This document shows positions 9,138 through 20,539 of a stretch of 64,000 nucleotides of DNA, piece by piece. The notes beneath the pieces were generated by a model. It was not told the DNA's origin. It was given only the letters and a program-made list of their open reading frames with translations, and ran no database searches. A program made the position numbers and the translations under genes. The DNA comes from Halichoerus grypus. Its lineage: Eukaryota; Chordata; Mammalia; Carnivora; Phocidae. The stretch spans positions 20,658,449-20,722,448 of the forward strand of contig NC_135718.1 in NCBI RefSeq assembly GCF_964656455.1. The letters are read 5' to 3'. Numbering within the stretch: the first letter of the stretch is position 1; each line of letters begins with the position of its first letter.

Positions 9138-10579
9138 CTAAAAGCATGATTATACAGTTTCCCTGCTTCTTGGAAAACAAAGCTTGTTTTATGCTGATTT
9201 AATTTAATTGCTACAAAACAGAACAAATACTAAAACCTGCGATATATGTTCAGTGTTTTATTTTAAAGTTTTTCTTCTGGTCCTTTCTTTCTCTTTAAAG
9301 TCCATTATTTATTCATTGTCTTTGGGCCTCTGAGCAGGTGACTGACAAGGACAATGACTGCAGGAAAGAACACTGAGCAGAAGGAAAATTCAAGGAGTAC
9401 TGGGTGCTTTTGCTATGGATACAGATAGATGAGAGATTGGGATATCACTCTAGTCAAATAGCAACAAAAAATGAGATTTCATGTTTGTAATTGGAGAGCA
9501 GGCAACTGGAGGGATTTGGAAGTGATCTTAGTTGTGAAGGAGGAGCTGAAGAAGGGGAATTAGAGGAAATCTACATTTTCACTAAAACTATTAACAAAAG
9601 CCTCCCTGAGCTCCTGGTGGCAGGGCTTTGCTCAGACCCCCATTGCATTTTTGACCCTTTAGGAAGATCACACCTCAACACTGATGGCTCTGTCAGGGCA
9701 GCTGGGCTTGCCATGTGCATGTAACTTAGTTGTAAGCATGTAACTAAGTCGTTCAGAAAACGCATCATTATTCCGAATGGATAGGAGCACCACTGAGGGA
9801 GGCAGGGAGAGCAGAGACAGTATTGCACCCTGTGGAGTCAACATAATCGAGAGTTAGGAACTGTCTCGAAGGCAAATGGCAGGTGCAATAGGAACTGTCT
9901 CGAAGGCAAAGGGCAGGTGCATGGGCAACTTTAGGGGTGGGTGTGGAAGGGTTCAGAAGCAGTTAGCAAAGGTGGATGCAGTTCAACTTTCCAGCTCCCC
10001 ACCCTGTGAGTTCTGGGTGTCCTTACCCAAACTGCTTTTTAACTCCATTTCAGGTTTCAGAATGACATTGCTCGAAACTATAGCAATCCTTTTCTCCCTA
10101 CCACTGCAAATAAATTGGAGCAGCAGACCCCTTGAGAATCTGTAGCAGCTACTCCATAAATTCAGAGTGCACTGCATCTAAAAGCGAGTATGGGCAGTCT
10201 TCTCTGCTGTGTTTGAACCCTACCTGGTCTTTAGTCACACCTCTACCATGGTGACACCCTTGACCATCTCAATTCAAAAGATGGTTTCTGTCTTACTTGT
10301 TATAGAATTAACTAATTATGCCATCACATGTATCTTGCCTTGAAATGTTATCATTGTACAGATATTGATATATTTGGTGTGTATATTTTTCTGTGTATTG
10401 ATTTCTATGTATTGCATTTGTATTGTATTGTATTTATGCAAGCCCCCCAATATGTGTCAGATCAGGTGCCTGCCTCTCAGTCTATTCTCCAAGATAAGCA
10501 TATGAGCCTCTCACATACAAAGCCAAGCCTATCAGTGGCTGGCTCTGTGCCACATCCTGAGGTGGATTAGTCCTTCACG
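9138..10579. other. No gene; contains a 34-bp tandem duplication
   Basis: Apart from the duplication at 9855-9922, I see no repeat family or gene. GC content is somewhat higher at 9.6-10.1 kb. The open frames there (77-89 codons on both strands) overlap each other and have no recognisable motif. Confidence 0.45.
9855..9922. repeat. 34-bp tandem duplication, two copies
   Basis: Unit 1 (9855-9888) and unit 2 (9889-9922) both begin TAGGAACTGTCTCGAAGGCA and are directly adjacent. They differ at two positions (AAATGG/AAAGGG and the final base). The low divergence suggests a fairly recent duplication. Confidence 0.95.
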
Positions 10580-11120
10580 GAAGCTTTTTAAGAGTGGTTC
10601 TCAGATCACTGTAGCCTGTGGGTCTTAGGGATGGGAGCCCACCCCCTGATTTGCAAAGCTCAATGTTCTGGGGGCCCGTCTCTCAGGTGCAGGTCTTAAA
10701 AGTTAGGTGTGCCTGATGTGGGGTTCAAACCCTTCATTCCTCAGGGAGAAACTCCAGGTTCTGAGTTCCCTCCCAGGTCACTGTGCCAGGCATGGGGTTT
10801 ATGGTGAGATTGTGTCTTAGCCTCTCCTACCACTTTGATGTGGGCCTTTCTTCTTTTGCCTGATGCAAAATTGCTCAGCCAGTTTTAAAAAAAAAATTAA
10901 GTAATTTCTACCCTCAGCATGGGGCTTGAATTTATAATCCTGAGGTCAAGAGTCACATGTTCTATGACTGAGCCAGCCAGGCATCCCTGCTCAGCTGGTG
11001 TTTAGATTTTTGTTTTGTTATATTTTGTTTTGTCTTCAGAGGTAGTTGTTCCATTTGTCGCTGTGGATTTGGTGTGTTAGCAGGAGGAGGTGAGTCCAGG
11101 ATCCTTATACTGGAACCGGA
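10580..11120 (-). mobile_element. L1M 5' UTR fragment with nested SINE
   Basis: On the minus strand it starts near GGATCCTGGACTCACCTCCT (11103-11084) and continues through ACACACCAAATCCACAGCGA and GGAACAACTACCTCTGA. Beyond the nested SINE come GGAACTCAGAACCTGGAGTT and ATTGAGCTTTGCAAATCAGG, a layout shared with old L1 5' leaders. No ORF1 follows on the left. L1 fragments that keep the 5' UTR but lack the body are uncommon. Family assignment is by memory of the motif only. Confidence 0.6.
10886..10987 (-). mobile_element. Short SINEC, older type
   Basis: Minus-strand tRNA-like head with a short tail: AAAAAAAATTAAGTAATTTC on the left, CATGGGGCTTGAATTTATAA in the middle, and GACTGAGCCAGCCAGGCATC at the right. 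The TSD is probably TGCTCAGCCAGTTT (10872-10885) against TGCTCAGCTGGTGT (10988-11001). It lies inside the L1M 5' leader. Confidence 0.88.
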
Positions 11121-11279
11121 ACTTGTCTATATTTTAAGTGTATTTTAATGCATATATTTCTATATATGTCTTCCTATTTGAGTTTTTTCTATGTATTATA
11201 GTGCTATTAAATTGCACCTTCCATAATGATATAGGATGGTGTGTCAAAAACAACTAATAATCTGCATTAAATTTTAGGT

Positions 11280-11462
11280 TTTCCCAACCACAGTCTTATT
11301 TCATTTGTGTGCCTCACAAATCCTACAAGACAGGAATTATTAATACCTTCATTTTAAAGATGACACAACTGAAGCTCAGAGAGAGAATTTCCTCATAATT
11401 ATAAAGTCAATAATAACTCAAAGCTTCTAAGTCTAAATGGCTTAGATCTACCCCAGCTAGTG
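11280..11462 (-). mobile_element. MIR SINE relic
   Basis: Reverse complement of MIR: AGGAATTATTAATACCTTCA, TTTTAAAGATGACACAACTG, AAGCTCAGAGAGAGAATTTC, ending in a diverged head. Confidence 0.75.
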
Positions 11463-11599
11463 CTATTTCTATGTTTAATTCCCATTTTTGGGTCACTCAG
11501 GTACTCAGCAATGTTTGTGACTATACAAATAAACATAAATGTACATTCAGCTTGGTGGGCGTGCACTAGTCCTTGTGGATACCTATATAGGGAATGGAA

Positions 11600-11960
11600 A
11601 ATCTTGGTTTTCCTGCCTTTCAAATGTTTACAGTCTAATGAAATCATGTAAATTAAATAAAATGTAAAACAACTTGTTAATGAACATCATGAGTTATTAT
11701 CAAAGGGCAGTGGGGATACAGACAAGGGTAGTGATTAATTTGTTGCAAGAGAACTGGGGAAGTCTTCACAGGAAAGGGTCAATGTGTCTGGGTCCTGAAA
11801 GATGATTCGGAGTTGTCCAGATGAATAAACAGGGATGAGCATTCTGTAAAGGGAGAACAGTATGTGCAAAGGACGTGGAGTTATGAAGAGATCTAACATC
11901 AGTGAGAAGGGCCATGTGCCTGGAGTGTAGCGACAGCTCAGAAAATCATTCATTCATTCG
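11600..11960 (-). mobile_element. L2-class relic
   Basis: Matches the antisense of the L2 3' region: TTTACAGTCTAATGAAATCA, GGGGAAGTCTTCACAGGAAA, GGTCCTGAAAGATGATTCGG, GAACAGTATGTGCAAAGGAC. Diverged; family assignment moderate. Confidence 0.5.
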
Positions 11961-12094
11961 CAGAGCAGGTTTTGAGGTATGTATGACCTCTGTGTAGAGT
12001 ACTATCCGTGTCAAGTCTGGGGTTAATCCTTTACAGTCCTGTTTATTAGAAGAGCTTATACAATCCACTTTTTATAATGGCATTTTAAAATGAA

Positions 12095-12330
12095 CTATAG
12101 GAACCACTGCTTATTATGTTCCTCTTATGTATCTAAGTCCTATAGTAGGTTCTTTATGGATGTCATAAAGTTAATAGATGAGTAGAATATCTACTAAAGT
12201 AGATAACACTGTTCTCATTTTACTGATGATGGATCTGAGGGCAAAAGAAGGTAAGTAACTCACCAATGGCCACAAAACTGATAGGCAGTGCATCCAGGAT
12301 TTTTACTCTGGATCACCTCTGTAACTCCCT
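12095..12330 (-). mobile_element. MIR SINE relic
   Basis: TCTCATTTTACTGATGATGG, GGTAAGTAACTCACCAATGG and CCACAAAACTGATAGGCAGT follow the reverse complement of MIR. It splits the L2-like sequence at 11.6 and 12.4 kb, so it may have inserted into it. Confidence 0.75.
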
Positions 12331-12369
12331 GTGATTGTGCTGGTAATGAGAAGGAGGGGATACACATAC

Positions 12370-12540
12370 AGCATACATATTGGAAGCTGGGAGACCTGTT
12401 GTAAAAGAAAGAAATCATAGATTGGTATATTAGACCAGTAAAGATGTTATGAGGGCCTGAACTAAGGCAGAATCAGTGGGCTTGGTGAAAAAGATGGAAT
12501 TTGAGGGATGTTTCTAAGGTTGGTGTATTCTTTCCCTTTT
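12370..12540 (-). mobile_element. L2-class relic, continuation
   Basis: GGAAGCTGGGAGACCTGTTG, GAGGGCCTGAACTAAGGCAG and AATTTGAGGGATGTTT match the ancient family seen at 11.6 kb, continuing after the MIR. Confidence 0.45.
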
Positions 12541-12719
12541 CTAATGCAGCCAACATTAAGTTACAGAGCATTCTTAAAAAAAAAAAATCACATCAAATTA
12601 CATCATTTTCCTTCTATCTTTTTATATAGAATTAAATTAAAAAAATTAATAGAAAAAATAAACATTTGGTGAATTTTCCAGCCTCCTTTCCTCCATCTCA
12701 GGAGTATCAATCTCTCAAA

Positions 12720-12849
12720 TTCTTCCAGTGTGAAGAGTTCTTTCTGATCTCAGGACCTTTGCATATGCTCTTTATTGCCTGGAATTTACACACAGACCCT
12801 TTCATTTAGCTGATTTATCCTATGCTTTCAGCGAGGTCTTATTTTGGTC
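12720..12849 (+). mobile_element. L2 relic
   Basis: CAGGACCTTTGCATATGCTC, TTTATTGCCTGGAATTTACA and AGCGAGGTCTTATTTTGGTC follow the L2 3' region in sense orientation. Confidence 0.65.
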
Positions 12850-12863
12850 AACAATCACTTTCT

Positions 12864-14917
12864 TTCTTTTTTTTTTCCCATTTACATGGAATTTTTATAA
12901 GTTTTTTTTATTAACATATATTATTTGTTTCAGGGGTACAGGTCTGAGATTCATCAGTCTTACACAATTCACAGCACCCACCATAGTACATACCCTCCCC
13001 AATGTCCATCACCCAGCCACCCCATCCCTCCCACCCACCTCCACTCCAGCAACCCTCAGTTCATTTCCTGAGATTAAGAGTCTCTTATGGTTTGTCTCCC
13101 TCTCTGATTTCTTCTTGTTTCATTTTTCCCTCCATACCCCTATGATCCTCTGTCTTGTTTCTCAAATTCCTCATATCAGTGAGATCATATGATACTTGTC
13201 TTTCTCTGATTGACTTATTTCGCTTAGCATAATACACTCTAGTTCCATCCACGTTGTTGCAAATGTCAAGATTTCATTTTTTGATGGCTGTATAATATTC
13301 CATTGTATATATATACCACACCTTCTTTATCCATTCATCTGTTTATAGACATCTAGGCTCTTTCTATAGTTTGGCTATTGTGGACAAATGTTTATAGCAG
13401 TGTTGCTATAAACATTGGGGTGCATCTGCCCCTTTGGATCACTACATATGTATCTTTGGGGTAAATACCCAGTAGTGCAATTGCTGAGTCGTAGGGTAGC
13501 TCTATTTTCAACTTTTTGAGGAACCTCCATACTGTTTCCAGAGTGATGGCACCAGCTTGCATTCCCACCAACAGTGTAGGAGGGTTCCCCTTTCTCCGAA
13601 TCCTCGCCAACATCTGTCGTTTCCTGACTCGTTAATTTTAGCCATTCTGACTGGTGTGAGGTGGTATCTCATTGAGGTTTTGATTTGGATTTCCCTGATG
13701 TCAAGTGATGTTGAACACTTTTTCATATGTCTGTTGGCCATTTAGATGTCTTCTTTGGAAAAAATATCTGTTCATGTCTTCTGCCCATTTCTTGAGCGGA
13801 TTATTTGTTCTTTGGGTGTTGAGTTTAATAAGTTCTTTATAGATTTTGGATACGAGCCCTTTATCTGATACGTCACTTGCAAATATCTTCTCCCATTCTG
13901 TCAGTTGTCTTTTGGTTTTGTTGACTGTTTCCTTTGCTGTGCAAAAGCTTTTTATCTTGATGAAGTCCCAATAGTTCATTTTTGCCCTTGCTTCCCTTGC
14001 CTTTAGCAATGTTTCTAGGAAGAAGTGGCTGCAGCTGAGGTCAAAGAGGTTGCTGCCTGCATTCTCATCAAGGATTTTGATGGATTCTTGTCTCACATTG
14101 AGGTCTTTCATCCATTTTGAGTCTATTTTTGTGTGTGGTATAAGGAAATGGTCCAGGTTCATTCTTCTGCATGTGGCTGTCCAATTTTCCCAACACCATT
14201 TGTTGAAGAGACTGTCTTTTTTCCATTGGACATTCTTTCCTGCTTTGTCAAAGATTAGTTGACCCTAGAGTTGAGGGTCCATTTCTGGGCTCTCTATTCT
14301 GTTCCATTGAGCTATGTGTCTGTTTTTGTGCCAGTACCATACTGTCTTGATGATGACAGCTTTGTAATAGAGCTACAAGTCCGGAATTGTGATGCCACCA
14401 GCTTTGCTTTTCTTTTTCAACATTCCTCTGACTATTCAGGGTCTTTTCTAGTTCCATACAAATTTTAGGATTATTTGTTCCATTTCTTTGAAAAAGTTGA
14501 TGGTATTTTGATTGGGATTGCATTAAATGTGTAGATTTCTCTAGGTAACATTGACATCTTCACAATATTTGTTCTTCCAATCCATGAGCATGGAACGTTT
14601 TTCTATTTCTTTGTGTCTTCCTCAATTTCTTTCATAAGTATTCTGTATTTTTCTGAGTACAGATTCTTTGCCTCTTTGGTTAGATTTATTCCTAGGTATC
14701 TTATGGTTTTGGGTGCAATTGTAAATGGGATTGACTCCTTAATTTCTCTTTCTTCTGTCTTGTTGTTGGTGTATAGGAATGCCACTGATTTCTGTGCATT
14801 GATTTTATATCCTGCCACTTTACTGAATTCCTGTATGAGTTTTAGCAGTTTTGCGGTGGAGACCTTTGGGTTTTCCACATGAAGTATCATATATCTGCAA
14901 AAAGTGAGAGTTTCACT
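12864..14917 (-). mobile_element. Carnivore L1, 5'-truncated, with TSD
   Basis: A 2.05-kb minus-strand L1. From left to right on the plus strand: T-rich tail, the inner 3' UTR (GGTACAGGTCTGAGATTCAT ... CCATCACCCAGCCACCCCAT), then the antisense of ORF2 from its C-terminus back into the region after the reverse transcriptase. The TSD is AACAATCACTTTCT (12850-12863) against AATAGTCACTTTCT (14918-14931), 12 of 14. It lacks the outer ~290 bp of 3' UTR present in the 33-kb and 57.7-kb elements. It ends instead near the place where those two carry an internal A-rich tract. Confidence 0.96.
13392..14917 (-). pseudogene. L1 ORF2 C-terminal part, broken
   Basis: Several overlapping minus-strand frames together cover the C-terminal third of L1 ORF2p. 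One at 14603-14926 contains GYKINAQKSVAFLYTNN and TIRYLGINLTKEAKNLY, just after the reverse transcriptase. One at 13701-14162 contains [21 protein letters not shown]. One at 13508-13741 contains [18 protein letters not shown]. In that last frame the CX3CX7HX4C zinc-knuckle-like motif has lost its second Cys to Phe. Frameshifts between the frames and the missing N-terminus make it non-functional. Confidence 0.9.
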
Positions 14918-14931
14918 AATAGTCACTTTCT

Positions 14932-16639
14932 AATGATAAAATCTAGTCCAAAGGAAATAGGCCAACTCGGGTAGTAGTGAGATACCTGTCGGTAGGAGTA
15001 TTTGTAGAGGATCTATCAAAGATTTGTTGGAAATTATACAAGCTGCCACAAAAAAGAATCACAAAGGGCTTAAACATATGTTGAAATTTAAGGACATCTT
15101 CACTGAAGAAGTGAACTTTTGGCTGAAGGCTGAGAAAAAGCCAGTTTAATAAAAGCCGGGGAGGGTTTGTTGAAGTGAATGGTGTGTGGGAAAGAGTCTT
15201 CAGGGAAGACAAGAGTGTGCAGAAGGTCAGACATGCAATAAACATGATACACCCAAGAACCAGAAAGAAGAGCAGTGTAGCTGTACCGTGCACAGGGCAG
15301 CAGGGTTAAGGGTGGATTGGCAGACAGGATTATTGTGCAGAAATGGGCCTTGATGCCTTTGCTGAGAAATTCCCTCAGTGCCTTGGGGTGTAGAAACTTA
15401 ACTGACCTTCATTGTGAGATGCAGGAGTAAAACTGAGTTCAGCAGTGGTCTGTGGTCCCAGCCAGTTCCATCAGTTCCATGGGTTACCATCCCACCCATC
15501 CTGGTGAAAAATTCAAACAAGTCTTTTCCAAAGTCTGGATATGAAATATATTCAAACAGAATGTGTCTGAGGAAAAGGTCAGGGATGTGCTGATAAATCT
15601 TCCTGCACTCCGCACATGAAAGAACACTTCAAACCTTGTCCTGTCCAATGCTCTGTTCACTTCAATATTGTTCTTGGCTCAAGGAAAGGCCTGTGGGGTT
15701 TGTGGAAGTTGGCTCCCTTAATATAGAATTTTTCATGCTCCTTGTAAAAATGTCACTGGGTTGATTCAAAAATATTTTTATTGGCACCTGAGTTGGTGAG
15801 TCTGCCAAAGAGTCTATACAGGTTGATTCTTGAGGACACACTCGTTCTTCCTCCAGGAAAAAACAAGTAAAATCCTCCAGTCTGAATCTGGAGAATCTTT
15901 CTCTCAGAGCTCTTTGCAATTATTTTATGGCAAACTGGAGACAACTAAAAATTGCCCTGGTCTGCCAAGGAATAGTCCATTTTATCCTTTTTTTTTTTTC
16001 TTTCTTGACTTGAAAAATATTAGTTTCAAATAGTTTAAGTTTTACATTTTAATCCTTTTTGGTTTAGAGTGACAGAGGCATCAGACCAAACTGTATCCCT
16101 AAAAGAATCTACTTTTTTATTCCTTGAGCTGAGGCATTTAACAGGTTCCTTCAGAAGATAACAGGAACCTAGATTTTCTACTCTTAACAATGTAACATTG
16201 CCTCTTTGACAATAGGTGAAAAAGTAGTGATCTGTCAATTTAGTCTGTAATCTGGGGATGAATCTGTTCATGCAGCCACTCCAGTCACATCACTCAGACT
16301 CCCCCCACAAGGTCAAAGTTGTGGTTATTTCCAGCATTCCCGTTGAGGTTATTTTGAAGATGAACACAATTTTCACTGTGGAGGAATGAGTGAGACACTC
16401 TGGACTGTGGCCGTAAAATGAGGAGAGAAGCCATGATGTCAGAGGCTAGTTCATGGTCATCACAGACCAGTCATCTGGGGGTCCCGCAAGTGTACAAATA
16501 TGTTAATAGAGTTCTTACAGATAATCGGTGCTCTCTCATCCAATTTATGCCCTTCCCAGGCAAACTGAGGGTCAGCACTGTGCAGCTTGCAAAAGATTTT
16601 CAAATAATCTTTTTTTTTTTTCCTCTTGAGGAAGAACAG
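14932..16639. other. No recognisable gene or repeat
   Basis: About 1.7 kb of apparently unique sequence. The first 100 bp (GTAGTGAGATACCTGTCGGT and what follows) faintly resembles the 3' end of an ancient CR1-type LINE. Frames at 14943-15293 (minus, 116 codons) and 15662-15919 (minus, 85 codons) show no domain, and overlapping frames on both strands are equally open. Confidence 0.4.
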
Positions 16640-16800
16640 AATCAATCACTATTTGTTGAGCATCTTCTATGCATCTGATACTGTGTGCTAATCACCATAG
16701 ATGATTTTATTTAATATTTTAAACAACTCTAAAACATGGGAATTATTATTACTGCTATTTTGTAGGTGGGAAATTAAGGCTTAAAGACAGTGTGGGATAA
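16640..16800 (-). mobile_element. MIR SINE relic
   Basis: TTGTTGAGCATCTTCTATGC, AACATGGGAATTATTATTAC and GTAGGTGGGAAATTAAGGCT follow reverse-complement MIR. The SINE at 16838 begins just beyond it. Confidence 0.7.
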
Positions 16801-16837
16801 AGCTGGTGATAAGCTCCATTAAGAATTCCCATAGAGC

Positions 16838-17051
16838 TGGGGCACCTGGGTGGCTCAGTCAGTTAAACATCTGACTTTTGATTTCAGCTCAGGTCATGAT
16901 CTTGGGGTTGTGGGATTGAGTCCTGCATTGGGACCTGCACTGGACTACAGCCTGCTTAAGATTCTCTCTCTCCCTCTCTCTCTGCCCCTCCCCATTGACC
17001 CTTGCTCATGTGTACTCTCTCTCTAAAAATAAATAAAATATTAAAAAAATA
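16838..17051 (+). mobile_element. SINEC, older subtype
   Basis: Head GGCACCTGGGTGGCTCAGTC, body GGTCATGATCTTGGGGTTGT, a CT-rich stretch, and tail (AAAT)nAAAAAAAT. The body differs from the young arctoid copies and looks like the older, cat-like consensus. A decayed TSD is likely: AAGAATTCCCATAGAGC (16821-16837) against AAGAATGCAGAGCC (17052-17065). Confidence 0.93.
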
Positions 17052-17129
17052 AAGAATGCAGAGCCTAAGCTTTCAACACCTCCATGGACAGGTTGGTGAC
17101 AAATTGAGAGACAGCAGGGACTTCCCCTT

Positions 17130-17310
17130 GGGACGACTGAGTGTAAACCTCTAGTCTCCCACTTATTCATGTGCCCAAGAGTGATCTTTTTGAGGTTTGG
17201 TTTCCTTATCTATTAAAGAAAATAATAGTAAGACCTTGGTGACAATTAAATAAACTAAATTTACTGAATGTGCCTGACACATTGCCTGGTATTAGGTAGG
17301 TGACCTTTGC
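17130..17310 (+). mobile_element. MIR SINE relic
   Basis: GAGGTTTGGTTTCCTTATCT, AAAATAATAGTAAGACCTTG and GAATGTGCCTGACACATTGC follow the MIR consensus in sense orientation. Confidence 0.75.
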
Positions 17311-17584
17311 TTGACTCTGAACAATCATCTCAAAAGCAGACAATGAACCACCATTTTAGTTCACTTAAAGGTGTTTTGCTTCTTTAAAAAACATGTTTAT
17401 AAGTGGTTGGCCATTCCTACCCTTGAAGTATTAGAATAATCTATCTATGGTTTATCATTAAATCACTCTCTGGTTATATCCTGTGTGATTCACATGTCTC
17501 CAGCCAGAATGTATGGCAGAGAACAGAAACCATATCTCAGTCTTTTTTTAGTTACTCGGGATATGAAGCATACTTAAAAGCAAC

Positions 17585-17715
17585 CAAGATGGAAAGTTCA
17601 ATGAGGGTATGGAAACTATTTGTCTTTTTCCTATTGGATCTTTAATACCTCAGATAGCATCTGGCATGTAGGAGGTGCTCATGGTACATTTGCTCATTAG
17701 CTGATCTGATGGATT
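17585..17715 (+). mobile_element. L2 3' end relic
   Basis: GATGGAAAGTTCAATGAGGG, ATCTGGCATGTAGGAGGTGC and TCATGGTACATTTGCTC follow the L2 3' end (gene-desert style 'AGCTCCATGAGGGCAGGGA ... GTAGGTGCTCAATAAAT'). Confidence 0.7.
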
Positions 17716-17899
17716 CTATACAGTAAGATTTTAGAAGCTCTCATAATTAAGGATATATTATTCTTGTCAAGGATTGTCATTCCTTCATTTTCAACTTTTA
17801 ACACTGATGTTGATTAAGCTTAGGAAAAAAGCAGCAGATGTAACCCATAGCTAGAAGCTATGCAGTAGCATTATTATCAATTGTAATAATAACAATAAA

Positions 17900-18125
17900 A
17901 ATTAGTTACACTAACTGTGCTGGATACTGTACCTAGTGCTTTATATATTGTTTCATTCAGTCCTAAGGAAGGAGATATTTATTAAATGCCCATTTATGGG
18001 TGACAAAAAGAGGCACAGGGAAATAAACAACTGGCTCAAGGCCCCAAGCAAGTTGCCAAACTGGGTTTTGAGCCTGGTGGTCCATGGCTGGGACCACCTG
18101 CTAACCACTGTGCATAATTGTGATC
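17900..18125 (-). mobile_element. MIR SINE relic
   Basis: GTGCTGGATACTGTACCTAG, AGAGGCACAGGGAAATAAAC, TTTTGAGCCTGGTGGTCCAT and GCTAACCACTGTGCATAATT follow reverse-complement MIR, including the tRNA-derived head on the right. Confidence 0.8.
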
Positions 18126-18381
18126 CCAGGCCTCCAGATCCTACCTCAAGACTGCCTGTAATCTCTTTCAAAGTAAGAGAAGAATACCCTAGGAGGTTTC
18201 ATGTGGAGGGACTGTTTTCTTTCCTCTAGTGTTTACTCCTAATGGCATGAAATACTTATAAATTCCATATCTCTTTTTGGCAACATGGTGAGGTACTGTT
18301 CTATGGTGGTTAGAGCAAGAACCCTTAAAAGTTGTGCTATTAAAGAATGTTATGTAGCTGACTAAATCCATTTCCTGTTTT

Positions 18382-18582
18382 TTTTTTTTTTAAGATTTTA
18401 TTTATTTGACAGAGAGAGATACAGCAAGAGAGGGAACACAAGCAGGGAGAGTGGGAGAGGGAGAGGGAGAAGCAGGCTTCCCGCCGAGCAGGGAACCTGA
18501 TGCGGGGCTCGATCCCAGGACCCTGGGATCACGACCTGAGCCGAAGGCAGACGCTTAACCATCTGAGCCACTGAGGCGCCCC
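18382..18582 (-). mobile_element. SINEC, young arctoid type
   Basis: A complete minus-strand copy from T-run to GAGCCACTGAGGCGCC. It carries an extra GAGAGG unit in the purine-rich part. The TSD CCATTTCCTGTTTT is perfect over 14 bp (18368-18381 and 18583-18596). Confidence 0.97.
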
Positions 18583-18948
18583 CCATTTCCTGTTTTATAA
18601 GTGGTAATGAGGGTATCTATATTCTAGCGCTGTATACTGCTTGACAGCACAAAGGCTAATAATATGAAGGTACGCTTTTATTATTTTATAATAACAATAA
18701 TAATTACCATAAAAGTAGCATGGGTCCTTCGTGTTTCTGTCATGGAGTGAATATAGAGCAATGGGTGAGATTTAGATACAGATGCTGAATAATTTAGAAG
18801 ACCTTTGATCATTAGATTCGCCTCATATTTGTGTAATTCTTCCATGGTCAATTGTCAAATCAAAATTATGTGGTTATAATGACCATATTTTCTAAGCAAA
18901 AAGAACAGGATCATAGGATCTGACAAAAGATTTTGTCCTGATGTATAA

Positions 18949-18979
18949 ATACACACACACACACATACACACACACACA
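18949..18979. repeat. (CA)n microsatellite
   Basis: About 14 CA units with one T interruption. Confidence 0.95.
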
Positions 18980-19381
18980 GAGGCTTAGCAACCCTTAATA
19001 GTAGATTTAGTTGTACTTTCATTGAACAAGACTAACTGAGAAGAATAAAACTATCTACAAACATCATTATCTTGTAAATCCAAGATGCATAGCCACTATA
19101 TTTACGGGGAGAGTATCGCTAGGGAGATGCCTCTTTCTTTATTCAAAACTATCAAAGGCCTGCTTTGTATAAGACATATTTTTCTTTTGCCCAACTCCTC
19201 AACCATCTCTTCTAGTGAATGTTTTATTAGCCAACAAGGCTGCTATTTCATTATCTTTCTTGATTGATTGTTCCAAATTGTTCTCATTTTCTCAGCTCTT
19301 GGAGAATTTCCATTCTATGGACATATTGCCTCACTCTCTTCCCCACTTTGTATTACACTGCATGGTATGAATTTTGTTTTT

Positions 19382-19448
19382 GTTCTTTTTTTTTTTTTTT
19401 CTCTTCCCATTCCTTTTCCTTCCATTCCTCCCCCTACCCTTTCCTTCA
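19382..19448. repeat. Pyrimidine-rich tract
   Basis: A T-run followed by CTCTTCCCATTCCTTTTCCT-type sequence; nearly all C and T on the plus strand. Confidence 0.85.
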
Positions 19449-20539
19449 TGAACAATTAAGTTCTACAGGTGTGATATTGGGCAGGATGAGATAAGGACCT
19501 GTGCTGGAAAGAAAGGGAATCCACACTGTCCAGCACAGGGATCCGAGGTGAAGCAGGGTGAGGAGGGTGTACATTCCTTGGTGGGTGTGGGAAGAAGCCC
19601 CCGCTGCAGTGTGCGATAGCAAATGGATAAAAGATAAGGGCTTCCCTGGTGGGCATGGCCCTGCATAACATTTTGGAGCTCACATTGGGTAAGGTGGTGA
19701 CTGGCAAATGTGAAAGATTGGTTATATACAGGGTGATTGATGGAAAAAATAAATTAAGGATAAAGGAAGTCTTGCTTCTCACTGTGAGAAGGTAGATAAA
19801 ATATCCAAAAATAACCAAAAAAACAAAACCCCAAAACTGAAAAGATTCCTTCCAAGATTCAAAGAAATCAAGATTCAAAAGGAATCTTTTCATTTGGCAG
19901 ATTGGAATTTGAAGTATCAGTATGACTTTGTAAAGTATGCATGTGTGTGTTTGATTTTACGTATTCCTTTTCTCTGTCCATTGAGAGGGTCTGGGAGCAG
20001 TGAGACACCAAGAAAAGTGAGTACACCTTATGCCCAGATCTTGTTCTCTGAATAAATTATCCACTAATAGAAACCAGGGATATCTTTTTGTGCCATAAAG
20101 AAAGTAACAAAATGCTCAAAGAATGATGGGGATATGTCAAAAAGACACACAAGCCACTAAGAAGGCCCCCTGTGCCAAACTGAACAATAATTTGAGCATC
20201 AAGATAAATAAATAATGCTAGTAACAGATTGCAACGAACTGCATAAAATAGGAAACCATGAATCCAACGGTGTACAAATAAATGAACAAATAATTTCGAA
20301 GAGGAAAGGGATCTTTACATACTTTCAAAGACAATCTTCACAAACAAAATACTTGAAAAAATGAGAGTTAGCTTCGTAGTGGAGAAGTATCAATCAACAT
20401 CATCATTTGTAATAATAAAGTGAACATTATCAGTAATGGGATATATTAAAATCATTCAGATGACAAAAGAAGAAAGGGGAACTAAACATGCATCTAACCT
20501 AATGACGTGGTAGCAGCAGACAAACTCATGAACATCTTT
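19449..20539. other. Mostly unassigned; right part may be L1M 3' UTR
   Basis: 19.45-19.7 kb is relatively GC-rich with no family that I recognise. A minus-strand frame of 145 codons (19456-19893) begins in AT-rich sequence and shows no domain. From about 20.0 kb onward the purine-rich sequence may already belong to the L1M 3' module annotated next. Confidence 0.4.

Noticed and set aside
14943..15293. 116-codon minus-strand frame with hydrophobic start
   Set aside because: The hydrophobic stretch comes from A/T-rich codons. There is no recognisable family, splice context or retrocopy mark.
19456..19893. 145-codon minus-strand frame as a gene
   Set aside because: No domain or signal. The start region (MKRFLLNLDFFESWKE...) lies in AT-rich low-complexity sequence, and an overlapping frame of similar quality exists.
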